Below, piece after piece: positions 34,469-41,790 of a stretch of 64,000 nucleotides of DNA (position 1 is the stretch's first letter; every line of letters starts with the position of its first letter). The notes beneath the pieces were generated by a model. That model did no database searches. It saw nothing but the letters and a program-made list of their open reading frames with translations, and was not told where the DNA came from. The DNA is taken from contig CANMMM010000004.1 of NCBI GenBank assembly GCA_947498935.1, forward strand, positions 124,001 to 188,000, given 5' to 3'. The DNA is from an uncultured Aquimarina sp. (GTDB taxonomy: Bacteria > Bacteroidota > Bacteroidia > Flavobacteriales > Flavobacteriaceae). The translations under genes were made by a program, and so were the position numbers.

Positions 34469-34633
34469 ATGAAAAAACTAAAAGATTTTGAAATTAACTT
34501 ATTAAGCGAAGAAAACCTATTGACCCTTAAAGGGGGAGATTCTTGCGGGTCTCAATCCGAAGTTTATCATTCTGCGGATTGTTACCAGTATATTACACAT
34601 ACTGGTGATTGGAGTGATGAAGGTTGCTGTTAG
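34469..34633 (+). CDS. GRASP-with-SPASM precursor peptide 2
   Basis: The protein has 54 residues from the ATG at 34469; upstream sequence in the same frame is unrelated. The leader MKKLKDFEINLLSEENLLTL is followed by KGGD and a core with Cys at 26, 38, 53 and 54, several Ser/Thr/His, and an ending DWSDEGCC nearly identical to precursor 1. The leader is about half identical to that of peptide 1. Two divergent cores behind a conserved leader is the expected design for a multi-product RiPP. No peptidase-transporter gene lies nearby. Confidence 0.88.
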   Translation: MKKLKDFEINLLSEENLLTLKGGDSCGSQSEVYHSADCYQYITHTGDWSDEGCC

Positions 34634-34723
34634 TAATTTTCAAACCTATTATGGATTAGAGCATTGACTCTAATCCATAATTTGATATTAAAGAATCGAA
34701 CTAAGACTAATTATATGCTAATC

Positions 34724-35326
34724 ATGAGATTTAATCAGGGAATATCTTTATTGTTCTTAATAGTAATGTTATTATTTTATTCTTGTGAAAAGGAGAAAAA
34801 ACTTAATGACCCAAAAAATAATCTACACTCTGTTGATTTTGAAATATTACAGTTGAAAACAGATAAACAAAAAGAGTCTTTTCTTACTCGTGTATTTGAA
34901 AGTGATCAAGAAGTTAGAAAACCAGAAGAGAAGAATGAAATCCTAAAAAGGAATAATTATGATCTAAACTCCAAAGATTTTAAGGAGTATGTCATAAAGG
35001 GAGCGAAAGTAGATTCGTTAAACTTCTACAAGATAAGAAAATATCTATATGCATTTGGCTATCCTAGTTTTCAAATGGAAAATTTTAAGGCCTCTTCGGC
35101 AATACACACAATACTTCTGCATCAAAGTTTTGATCGCCAGATGCAATTAATTCATTACCCTTTAGAAGCATATAGGCAAGGTAAAATCTCAGGAGAGAGT
35201 TTTTCTTTTTTACTCAATAAAATGCATCTTAATCGTTTTGGGAAAAGCTTGCCTTCCAACAACGATGAAAAAGCTTATATCGAAGAACTTATTAAAAATT
35301 TAAACCTAGATGATACTAATATGTAA
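34724..35326 (+). CDS. Lipoprotein of the gws cluster
   Basis: The protein has about 200 residues from the ATG at 34724; an ATG at 34715 is also possible. The lipobox is MRFNQGISLLFLIVMLLFYSC. The mature part is helical and charged and has no recognised catalytic motif. The block GYPSF...AIHTILLHQSFDRQMQLIHY faintly recalls DUF6624-type proteins. It overlaps the ATP-grasp gene by 17 bases, so it is translationally coupled to the peptide maturases and probably acts in the envelope on the exported product (binding, immunity or maturation). That is inference. Confidence 0.65.
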   Translation: MRFNQGISLLFLIVMLLFYSCEKEKKLNDPKNNLHSVDFEILQLKTDKQKESFLTRVFESDQEVRKPEEKNEILKRNNYDLNSKDFKEYVIKGAKVDSLNFYKIRKYLYAFGYPSFQMENFKASSAIHTILLHQSFDRQMQLIHYPLEAYRQGKISGESFSFLLNKMHLNRFGKSLPSNNDEKAYIEELIKNLNLDDTNM

Positions 35327-36290
35327 GGAATATAAAGAAGATAATCAAAGCCATGAAGATGTAATTGATTGGCTACTCTACCGAAATGCAAATTTTAGTT
35401 TCTTGTCAGGAAAAGACTACTATCAAAACGGAGAGCCTTGGTGTATACAATTAGATGATCTTGGGCAAAGGACATCAAGGTCGTTAAAAAATTACAAAAG
35501 TATTTGGTTCAGAGGATTTTTAAGACATCGAAATCACCTTATGTCTACATTTGGTAACTTAGAAACAACCAATGATAATATTTCTGAATTAAGATGGCGA
35601 ATAGGTCAAGAAATTCTCAAAACCAACTCCCAAATTTTTGACAGTTTTGGAGATGCCTATACACTTCCTAACCCTAAGAATATTAAGATTGATAAATTCG
35701 ATACCCTTAGAATAGCAAAACAGTTTGGAATTGAAACTCCTATTTCTATAATTACCAATTCAAGGGAAAAACTAGTTACTTTTATTAGTCTTCACAAGAG
35801 AATAATCACTAAACCATTATACGAAACTGTATATTTTAAAGAAGAAACAAAAACTGCTTTTTTTAAAACCGAAATATTGGACTTAGAAACAGTTACTTCT
35901 CTTCCAGAGACTTTTTTCCCCTCATTTTTTCAAGCCTATGTTGAAAAAGATATTGAATTAAGAATTTTTTATATAGAAGGTGAATTTTATCCAATGGCAA
36001 TATTTTCTCAACTAGATCCAAAAACCAAAACTGATTTTAGAAACTATAACGAAGAAAAACCCAATAGAAATGTACCTTATATACTCCCAGATGACTTGCA
36101 AAAAAAGCTAGATCAATTAATGAATAAACTAAAACTTAATACAGGTTCAATTGATCTAATTAAAACACCAGATAAAAAATATGTTTTTCTCGAAGTAAAC
36201 CCAACTGGTCAATTTGGATTTACCTCTAAACCATGTAATTATTACCTTGAAGATATAATTGCGCAAACACTTATAAAAAATGATCAATAA
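35310..36290 (+). CDS. gwsG: ATP-grasp peptide maturase, GwsG-like (GRASP-with-SPASM)
   Basis: The 326-residue protein has an ATP-grasp fold. Lys-containing nucleotide-binding strands (RIITKPLYETVYF) lie mid-protein, and the metal site DLIKTPDKKYVFLEVNPTGQ contains E295 and N297. The family matches ATP-grasp ligases of the GRASP-with-SPASM type, related to graspetide (microviridin-like) ligases. Those activate Asp/Glu side chains and join them to Ser/Thr/Lys, making omega-ester or omega-amide macrocycles. Substrates are the two KGG peptides upstream. Confidence 0.85.
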   Translation: MILICKEYKEDNQSHEDVIDWLLYRNANFSFLSGKDYYQNGEPWCIQLDDLGQRTSRSLKNYKSIWFRGFLRHRNHLMSTFGNLETTNDNISELRWRIGQEILKTNSQIFDSFGDAYTLPNPKNIKIDKFDTLRIAKQFGIETPISIITNSREKLVTFISLHKRIITKPLYETVYFKEETKTAFFKTEILDLETVTSLPETFFPSFFQAYVEKDIELRIFYIEGEFYPMAIFSQLDPKTKTDFRNYNEEKPNRNVPYILPDDLQKKLDQLMNKLKLNTGSIDLIKTPDKKYVFLEVNPTGQFGFTSKPCNYYLEDIIAQTLIKNDQ

Positions 36291-36501
36291 ACAATTGTTT
36301 CTCGACAACGAGAAAAATAATCTTCCATTTTTTCTTAGAAATTACAAGATAAAAGAATTCATTATTAATGGAAATGTTAATAATTCAGATTGTCAGATTT
36401 TTCAAAAAAATACTACTTATGATTCTGAAAGTGTTAAATGTAGACTACCATTAAAACCAATATCAAAAATACTAACATCAAATGAACAAAATGACTTTTA
36501 A
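36280..36501 (+). CDS. Small ORF between gwsG and gwsS
   Basis: The 73-residue protein starts inside the end of the ATP-grasp gene (11-base overlap) and overlaps the SPASM gene start by 20 bases. This fully overlapped position suggests translational coupling and a real gene. It has no membrane segment. The sequence (MINKQLFLDNEKNNLPFFLR) shows no known motif. It might serve as a leader-binding or partner subunit. Confidence 0.5.
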   Translation: MINKQLFLDNEKNNLPFFLRNYKIKEFIINGNVNNSDCQIFQKNTTYDSESVKCRLPLKPISKILTSNEQNDF

Positions 36502-37543
36502 ACTATTTGCTAATTGTAAAATAGTTATAGGTGCTAAAAATGCTAGTATTTGCGATTTACAAAGAGGTAACATTTATTCAATTCCAAAAGAATTGGGTGC
36601 TTTTTTGCTTAAATCCAAAAATAAAAAGACCTTAAGATTCATTGAAGATAAATTCAAAAATGATAAAGAGACAATTCTGGAATATCTAGCATATCTCGAA
36701 AAAAATGAAATTGGTTTTTGGACGGATGAACCTGAGCGTTTTCCAGAATTAAACACAGAATGGAAATCACCAGAACAAATTAACAATGCTATAATTGAAC
36801 TAGAAAAGTTAGAAGAAAATGAAATTATAAAAATCGTAGTTGCACTCAAAAACCTTTTATGTAAGCACATTGAATTACGATTTTACAAAAATAACTCACT
36901 TGATAGAATTGATTTATTTATGAGACTATCTATCAATTCTACAATAAGAAGTGTGATAATATATATCCCATACTCATCATCACTTATACTAAATAATGCA
37001 AACGATCTAATAGTAAAATATCCTCAAATCAGTTTTATTATCCTACATTCTTGTGATAAGATTGATTTAATCAAAAATTTAAATCCAAAAATAAAACTAA
37101 CCTCCAGAAAAATAGATTCTAGACATCATTGCGGTACAATTGATCCAAAACTATTTTCAATTAAATTACCTGTTTTTATGGAGTCCTTGAAATTTAATTC
37201 TTGTTTAAACAAAAAACTTAGTATTGATATAAATGGAGACATAAAAAATTGCCCTTCAATGCCAAAATCTTATGGAAATATAAAAACAGATGATATTGAG
37301 ACAACAGCAAGTTCTAACGTGTTTAAGAAATCTTGGTCAATTCATAAAGATTTGATCTCAACCTGTAAAGATTGTGAATTTAAATACGTTTGTACGGATT
37401 GTAGAGCTTATTTAGAAGATCCAAAAAACCAATTATCTAAGCCTCTTAAATGCGGATATGACCCTTATAAAGGTGTTTGGGAAAATTGGTCTAAAAATCC
37501 ATTAAAACAAAAAGTAAAAGAATATTATCATATAGAATTATAA
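36482..37543 (+). CDS. gwsS: SPASM-domain peptide maturase, GwsS-like, without radical-SAM motif
   Basis: The 353-residue protein has a C-terminal SPASM domain with the expected Cys spacing: C241-x10-G-x4-C257, then C295-x2-C298-x5-C304-x2-C307 (CKDCEFKYVCTDCRAY) and C324. SPASM domains hold two auxiliary 4Fe-4S clusters. No CX3CX2C motif, required for the radical-SAM cluster, is visible anywhere in the N-terminal 240 residues, although the length fits a degenerate barrel. Maturation may thus be non-radical, or the protein may chaperone or bind substrate. It is the fifth consecutive gene of the operon. Confidence 0.85.
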   Translation: MNKMTFKLFANCKIVIGAKNASICDLQRGNIYSIPKELGAFLLKSKNKKTLRFIEDKFKNDKETILEYLAYLEKNEIGFWTDEPERFPELNTEWKSPEQINNAIIELEKLEENEIIKIVVALKNLLCKHIELRFYKNNSLDRIDLFMRLSINSTIRSVIIYIPYSSSLILNNANDLIVKYPQISFIILHSCDKIDLIKNLNPKIKLTSRKIDSRHHCGTIDPKLFSIKLPVFMESLKFNSCLNKKLSIDINGDIKNCPSMPKSYGNIKTDDIETTASSNVFKKSWSIHKDLISTCKDCEFKYVCTDCRAYLEDPKNQLSKPLKCGYDPYKGVWENWSKNPLKQKVKEYYHIEL

Positions 37544-37545
37544 TA

Positions 37546-37617
37546 AATACAGTGGAGGGATTCAATAGACAAGTGAGAAAAATAATTAAAGAAGCTTTTC
37601 CTAATTATACAGCATGA
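37546..37617 (+). pseudogene. IS256-family transposase remnant
   Basis: Starting two bases after the gwsS stop, the frame reads NTVEGFNRQVRKIIKEAF and then stops. N-T-V-E-G-x-N-R-Q-x-R-K is the conserved C-terminal motif of IS256 transposases, including its catalytic Glu. The rest of the transposase is absent, although a second short stretch at 37698-37760 (VIPSDEELLNWITLGNKN) may be the next conserved block. This marks past transposition at the edge of the RiPP cluster. Confidence 0.5.
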
Positions 37618-37769
37618 TAGGCTATGATACAAATTTTATAGACTTTGATGACAGTGAAGAAAATGTACGTTTAACCGTAAAAGACTTAATTTTGGATGTT
37701 ATACCTTCTGATGAAGAACTTTTAAATTGGATAACGCTAGGGAATAAAAACAACATACCATGTCAATAA
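37614..37769 (+). CDS. Small ORF, 51 residues, possibly fused transposase remnant
   Basis: Starts MIGYDTNFIDFDDSEENVRL and ends with the stretch VIPSDEELLNWITLGNKN that resembles the end of IS256 transposases. It overlaps the transposase remnant (ATGA) and the next lipoprotein start. It may be a chance frame across the remnant or a small expressed protein. Confidence 0.3.
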   Translation: MIGYDTNFIDFDDSEENVRLTVKDLILDVIPSDEELLNWITLGNKNNIPCQ

Positions 37770-38386
37770 AAAAATATGCATTTTCATTGTTAATAGCTTT
37801 TCTATTTTTTTCGTGTAATTCTGCACATAAAGAAAAAAATAGTACCATTGAACAAGAGACAAAAAATATTATCGCTTTATTGATAGAAAAACTACCTCCA
37901 GGTCCACCACCTCCACCTCCTCCTGTAGGTAGTTATAAAAAGGATACTATTCGTTTTAATAAATATCGTGATTCTATTTTTAGTTTGGATATAAAAATCG
38001 GTGTATATAACGAAACTGCAAATTTCTCTCCTACTAAAAGGAAATTTAAAGAACTAGATTCACAATATGTAGCACTTTTAACAACATATAAAAATCAAGT
38101 TAGAGATCGTAAAGAGAAAATTGAGATTAAAAAGTTACCCGTAAAACAAAACAGGCATTTAATAGAAATAAATAAAAATGATAATACAAGAGAGTTACTT
38201 CTGCAAAATAAATTAGATTTTATTATTAGATTTTCTCCTATTATTTTTAATGATCAACTTACTAAGGCAATAGTGTATTCATCAGCTTATAGTCATCCTC
38301 TTAATGGGGAAAAAGGGTTGTTTTTTTTAGAAAAAAGAGCTAATGTATGGTACATATTTAAAAAAGAGTCATTAAGTATATCTTAA
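37760..38386 (+). CDS. Proline-rich lipoprotein, unknown
   Basis: The 208-residue protein has a lipobox (LLIAFLFFSCNS, Cys19) and then a short polyproline run (LPPGPPPPPPPVGSYKK) before a soluble, lysine-rich domain. It has no recognised family. It follows the gws operon on the same strand in the same AT-rich DNA, so it may belong to the same acquired block. A strong terminator and a hairpin element follow within 80 bases. Confidence 0.55.
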   Translation: MSIKKYAFSLLIAFLFFSCNSAHKEKNSTIEQETKNIIALLIEKLPPGPPPPPPPVGSYKKDTIRFNKYRDSIFSLDIKIGVYNETANFSPTKRKFKELDSQYVALLTTYKNQVRDRKEKIEIKKLPVKQNRHLIEINKNDNTRELLLQNKLDFIIRFSPIIFNDQLTKAIVYSSAYSHPLNGEKGLFFLEKRANVWYIFKKESLSIS

Positions 38387-38400
38387 AATAATTCGAATAT

Positions 38401-38440
38401 AAAAGAAAACCAGTTGCAGCAATGTAGCTGGTTTTCTTTT
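38401..38440 (+). terminator. Terminator after the accessory island
   Basis: GAAAACCAG...CTGGTTTTC form a stem around TTGCAGCAATGTAG and are followed by TTTT. The stem sequence closely matches the hairpin that starts the direct repeats at 29558 and 30323. Confidence 0.65.
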
Positions 38441-38462
38441 GTGATTATGCTGTCATTTTTTT

Positions 38463-38548
38463 GCGTTAGGGATAGCAGCGGCATCCTTTTTGTTTTCTTT
38501 TCAAAACAAAAAGATACAGCGGATAGCCCGACCCTTGTGGTAACGCCC
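38463..38548 (+). repeat. Dispersed hairpin element, copy 6 (type A)
   Basis: The ends are conserved and the centre is CCTTTTTGTTTTC / GAAAACAAAAAG (like copy 5 but in opposite orientation). It lies between convergent genes. Copies 5 and 6 bracket the accessory island at 29.4-38.5 kb. Confidence 0.85.
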
Positions 38549-38638
38549 TCATTATATACTTCGTCATGAGGAAGTAAAAAGTAATACAGTCAGTGTTTTT
38601 TTAGGTTTTTATAGCGTAAGAATAAAGCACTATAAAAC

Positions 38639-39565
38639 TCAAACGTCTTTTTCCAACTTTCGAAACAGTCGATTACTACTAATTAGATATACACCAATAC
38701 AGATCAATACACAGCATCCTAGTTTTATAGGAGTAATGTCTCCACGGTATTGTGTGTCCGTTACCAAATATCCGATCAGTCCTACTAACAGCATGGCGAC
38801 GGCGGGCTGTACATAAATATAGCTGCTAGAAACTGTAGGTTTTACATACTGCAAGGCAAACATATTAAGGATGTATGCCAGAAAAGTAGGCCCAATAATC
38901 ACATAGGATAGCGATATCCAGTCTCCTGTGGCAAAGGCTGTAAAATCAGTACCTAATAAGGGCTGTATACAAAACGGAAACATCCATATCCATCCCGATA
39001 AAAAACACCAACTGATCACGGTAATCGGTTGGTAGGTATGCATCAGTGGTTTTACTAGTACGAGATAGAAGGCAAAGGCTAAGGCATTGATGCCGATATA
39101 TAGATTACCGATCAGTGAACCACTGCCAATTCCGGTATTGCCTAAGTAAATTAATACCACAGCTCCAGTGCCTCCAATGCACACACCGAGTATTCGAGCG
39201 AGTGTAAGTGGTTCTCTGAGCATAAAATAGCTAATAATCACCGTAAAAATGGGCATGGCAGTAACAATAATGGCGGCATCTACAGGAGAGGTAAGACTTA
39301 GCCCATTCATCGAAAAGTATTGATTGGTTGTTACTCCTAGTAGGCCGCATAAGAGCAATCTAGGGATGTCTTTTCGGGCTACCGTTTCTCTGGTAAAGAA
39401 TTTGAGTACTAGGAATAAAAGCCCAGCGCCACTAATTCTGAGAAAGACCAAGGCAGAGGCTTGGATACGATCGGGCATCAGCCCTTTGGCAATCAGATAA
39501 TTTGCACCATAAATGATATTGGTGCTTAACAATGCGATATGCGCTTTGGTCGTGTGAGATAGCAT
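38639..39565 (-). CDS. EamA/DMT-family transporter
   Basis: The protein has 308 residues from the ATG at 39565. The longer frame to 39805 overlaps the carotenoid gene and lacks a TM-like leader, and a promoter box lies just upstream of 39565. Ten hydrophobic helices and two EamA repeats are visible (first repeat about residues 5-130, second about 145-295), with the typical AxxW/GxxxG character. It is a drug/metabolite-type exporter or importer of unknown substrate. It diverges from the carotenoid operon. Confidence 0.85.
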   Translation of the reverse strand: MLSHTTKAHIALLSTNIIYGANYLIAKGLMPDRIQASALVFLRISGAGLLFLVLKFFTRETVARKDIPRLLLCGLLGVTTNQYFSMNGLSLTSPVDAAIIVTAMPIFTVIISYFMLREPLTLARILGVCIGGTGAVVLIYLGNTGIGSGSLIGNLYIGINALAFAFYLVLVKPLMHTYQPITVISWCFLSGWIWMFPFCIQPLLGTDFTAFATGDWISLSYVIIGPTFLAYILNMFALQYVKPTVSSSYIYVQPAVAMLLVGLIGYLVTDTQYRGDITPIKLGCCVLICIGVYLISSNRLFRKLEKDV

Positions 39566-39569
39566 GGGG

Positions 39570-39602
39570 CAAATGTACTGGAATCTGCAGTAATAAAACA
39601 AA
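39570..39602 (-). promoter_or_regulatory. Promoter of the EamA gene, near-leaderless
   Basis: On the minus strand TTTG (39602-39599), 21 bases, then TACATTTG (39577-39570) match the Bacteroidota -33/-7 consensus. The -7 box ends only four bases before the ATG, so the mRNA is probably leaderless. This supports the start at 39565. Confidence 0.65.
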
Positions 39603-39677
39603 TGTGGGCTTATGGTACTTCTGGTCTGTTTTTGTACGCTACTTATTAAAGAATTCCTTCTATATTTACAGTGTATT

Positions 39678-41174
39678 ATGGAGTCTAAAAAAGCAATTAT
39701 TGTAGGAGCAGGTATTGCCGGTCTGGCTACTGCCATTCGGCTACGCAGCCAGCAATTAGAAGTAGCGGTGTATGAAGCAAACTCGTATCCGGGAGGTAAG
39801 CTCACTGCCTTCGAAACCGAAGGATATCGATTCGATTGTGGACCCTCGCTGTTTACGATGCCACAATTGGTAGCATCGCTATTTGAGGTAGCAGGAAAGG
39901 AAATGGCACCTTATTTTCAATACCGAAAAAAAGAAGTGGTCTGTCATTATTTTTATGAAGATGGAACGCGCTTTACAGCACATGCGGATACGGCACGTTT
40001 TGCCAAAGAAGCAGCTAGGGTGTTTGGAGAAGACGAAATGCAGCTACTCCAGTACTTTAGGAAAAGCAAAACCAAGTACGATGCTACTGCCACGCTGTTT
40101 TTAGAAAAATCCCTCCATAAATTAACTACCTATCTCTCGATAGATACGCTACAGGCCATCGCACAGCTACACCAATTGGATATACATACCAATTTACATA
40201 GCTATAATGCAGCTTCTTTTAACAACCCAAAATTGATTCAGTTTTTTGATCGTTTTGCTACCTATAATGGTTCATCGCCCTATAAAACACCTGGGATCAT
40301 GTCTATGATACCGCATTTAGAGCATCATTATGGCACCTATTTTCCGATAGGAGGGATGCATAGCATTACCCAAGCCCTGTATCAATTGGCACAAGATATA
40401 GGCGTACAATTCTATTTCGAGAGTCCGGTGACTCGTATCGAAGTAGCAGCTAAAAAGGTGATAGGAGTCGTGGTACACGACACATTACATCCAGCAGATC
40501 TGGTGGTGTCCAATATGGATATTGTACCGACCTATCGCCAGTTATTACCCGAGCAACCTGCCCCCGAAAAGACCCTTAGTCAGCCTCGATCGAGTTCGGC
40601 ATTGATTTTTTATTGGGGAATCGCGCATCGTTTTCCAGCATTGGAGCTGCATAATATCTTTTTTTCGGCTAGTTATAAAAAAGAATTCGAAGCGATTTTC
40701 GATCAGCAAACCGTGATCGATGATCCTACGGTATATGTAAATATTACGTCTAAAGAAGCTCCCGAAGACGCTCCCGAAGGCTGTGAAAATTGGTTTGTGA
40801 TGATCAATGTGCCTGCCGATCAAGGACAAGACTGGGACGCCATCATCGCCAAAGCACGAACCAACATCATACGCAAGTTATCACGCATCTTGGGGACAGA
40901 CATAGCCCCATTGATTGCTACCGAAGCGATTTTAGACCCTCGTGCGATAGCGCAGCGTACGCAATCCTACCAAGGAGCATTGTATGGTTCGTCTAGTAAT
41001 AACAAGTTTGCAGCATTTTTGCGCCATCCTAATTTTTCTAAAAAAATAAAGAATCTATACTTCTGCGGAGGCAGTGTACACCCTGGTGGTGGCATTCCTC
41101 TCTGTTTATTATCAGGAAATATCGTATCAGATATGATCCAAAAAGAACATACATCGCATGCTACAAAGGCTTAA
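39678..41174 (+). CDS. Carotenoid desaturase, CrtD/CrtI-like
   Basis: The 498-residue flavoprotein has a Rossmann FAD motif at the N-terminus (KAIIVGAGIAGLATAIRLRS) and the CrtI-family blocks FDCGPSLFTMP and the C-terminal NLYFCGGSVHPGGGIPLCLL. Adjacency to a CruF-like gene suggests the CrtD branch (1-hydroxy-carotenoid 3,4-desaturase) rather than phytoene desaturation, but the two cannot be told apart by eye. It starts at the ATG at 39678. Its stop overlaps the cruF start by 17 bases. Confidence 0.8.
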   Translation: MESKKAIIVGAGIAGLATAIRLRSQQLEVAVYEANSYPGGKLTAFETEGYRFDCGPSLFTMPQLVASLFEVAGKEMAPYFQYRKKEVVCHYFYEDGTRFTAHADTARFAKEAARVFGEDEMQLLQYFRKSKTKYDATATLFLEKSLHKLTTYLSIDTLQAIAQLHQLDIHTNLHSYNAASFNNPKLIQFFDRFATYNGSSPYKTPGIMSMIPHLEHHYGTYFPIGGMHSITQALYQLAQDIGVQFYFESPVTRIEVAAKKVIGVVVHDTLHPADLVVSNMDIVPTYRQLLPEQPAPEKTLSQPRSSSALIFYWGIAHRFPALELHNIFFSASYKKEFEAIFDQQTVIDDPTVYVNITSKEAPEDAPEGCENWFVMINVPADQGQDWDAIIAKARTNIIRKLSRILGTDIAPLIATEAILDPRAIAQRTQSYQGALYGSSSNNKFAAFLRHPNFSKKIKNLYFCGGSVHPGGGIPLCLLSGNIVSDMIQKEHTSHATKA

Positions 41175-41790
41175 ATTCATACTTCCCATATCTGTTCTTA
41201 TCATATGGTTGTTTACCATTTCGGGGATCATAGGGATTGCTATTGGGTACGAAGATTGGTTTCTTGGTTTAACCCCACTACATTTATCCCTGTATTTAGT
41301 ATTGATTTTGGTCAATAGCCCCCAGTATAAAAAATTACTGCTAGCGCTATGCATTCCTTTCGGAATCGGTATGCTGGCAGAAATCTTAGGCGTTAATTAT
41401 GGATGGATCTTTGGTACTTATCAATACGGTGACAATCTAGGGTATAAAGTACTAGGCGTACCGTGGATGATCGGTATCAATTGGGCATTATTAGTGTATA
41501 GTACTGCGGCTATAGCCCGTAGATTCCTATCCAATCGCTGGCTTACTGCGCTACTAGCTGCTGTACTGATGGTAGCCCTAGACCTGATTATCGAAGTCTC
41601 AGCCCCACGATTCGACTTCTGGGAGTTCGAAGGCGGAGTTGTACCTTTACAAAACTATATCGGGTGGCTTGTTACTGCCTATATCGCACACTATTGGTTT
41701 CAGCAGCGATGTCCAGACTTGCATCACAAGCTGGCAATCCATATCTTCATGGCCATTCTAGTCTTTTTTACGAGTTTTCTTTTTATCTAA
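41158..41790 (+). CDS. cruF: CruF-like carotenoid biosynthesis protein (DUF422)
   Basis: The 210-residue protein has about six membrane helices. Typical family stretches are NYGWIFGTYQYGDNLGYKVLGVPWMIGINW and the acidic residues in ALDLIIEVSAPRFDFWEF. CruF proteins are 1',2'-hydratases acting on the psi-end of carotenoids such as gamma-carotene or lycopene. Overlaps on both sides (crtD-like before, cyclase directly after) show one coupled operon for end-group tailoring of a hydroxylated carotenoid such as saproxanthin or myxol. Confidence 0.85.
   Translation: MLQRLKFILPISVLIIWLFTISGIIGIAIGYEDWFLGLTPLHLSLYLVLILVNSPQYKKLLLALCIPFGIGMLAEILGVNYGWIFGTYQYGDNLGYKVLGVPWMIGINWALLVYSTAAIARRFLSNRWLTALLAAVLMVALDLIIEVSAPRFDFWEFEGGVVPLQNYIGWLVTAYIAHYWFQQRCPDLHHKLAIHIFMAILVFFTSFLFI

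Noticed and set aside
38639..39805. Long 388-residue start for the EamA transporter
   Set aside because: The extra 80 residues overlap the carotenoid gene and are not TM-like, and the consensus promoter just upstream of 39565 sets the start.
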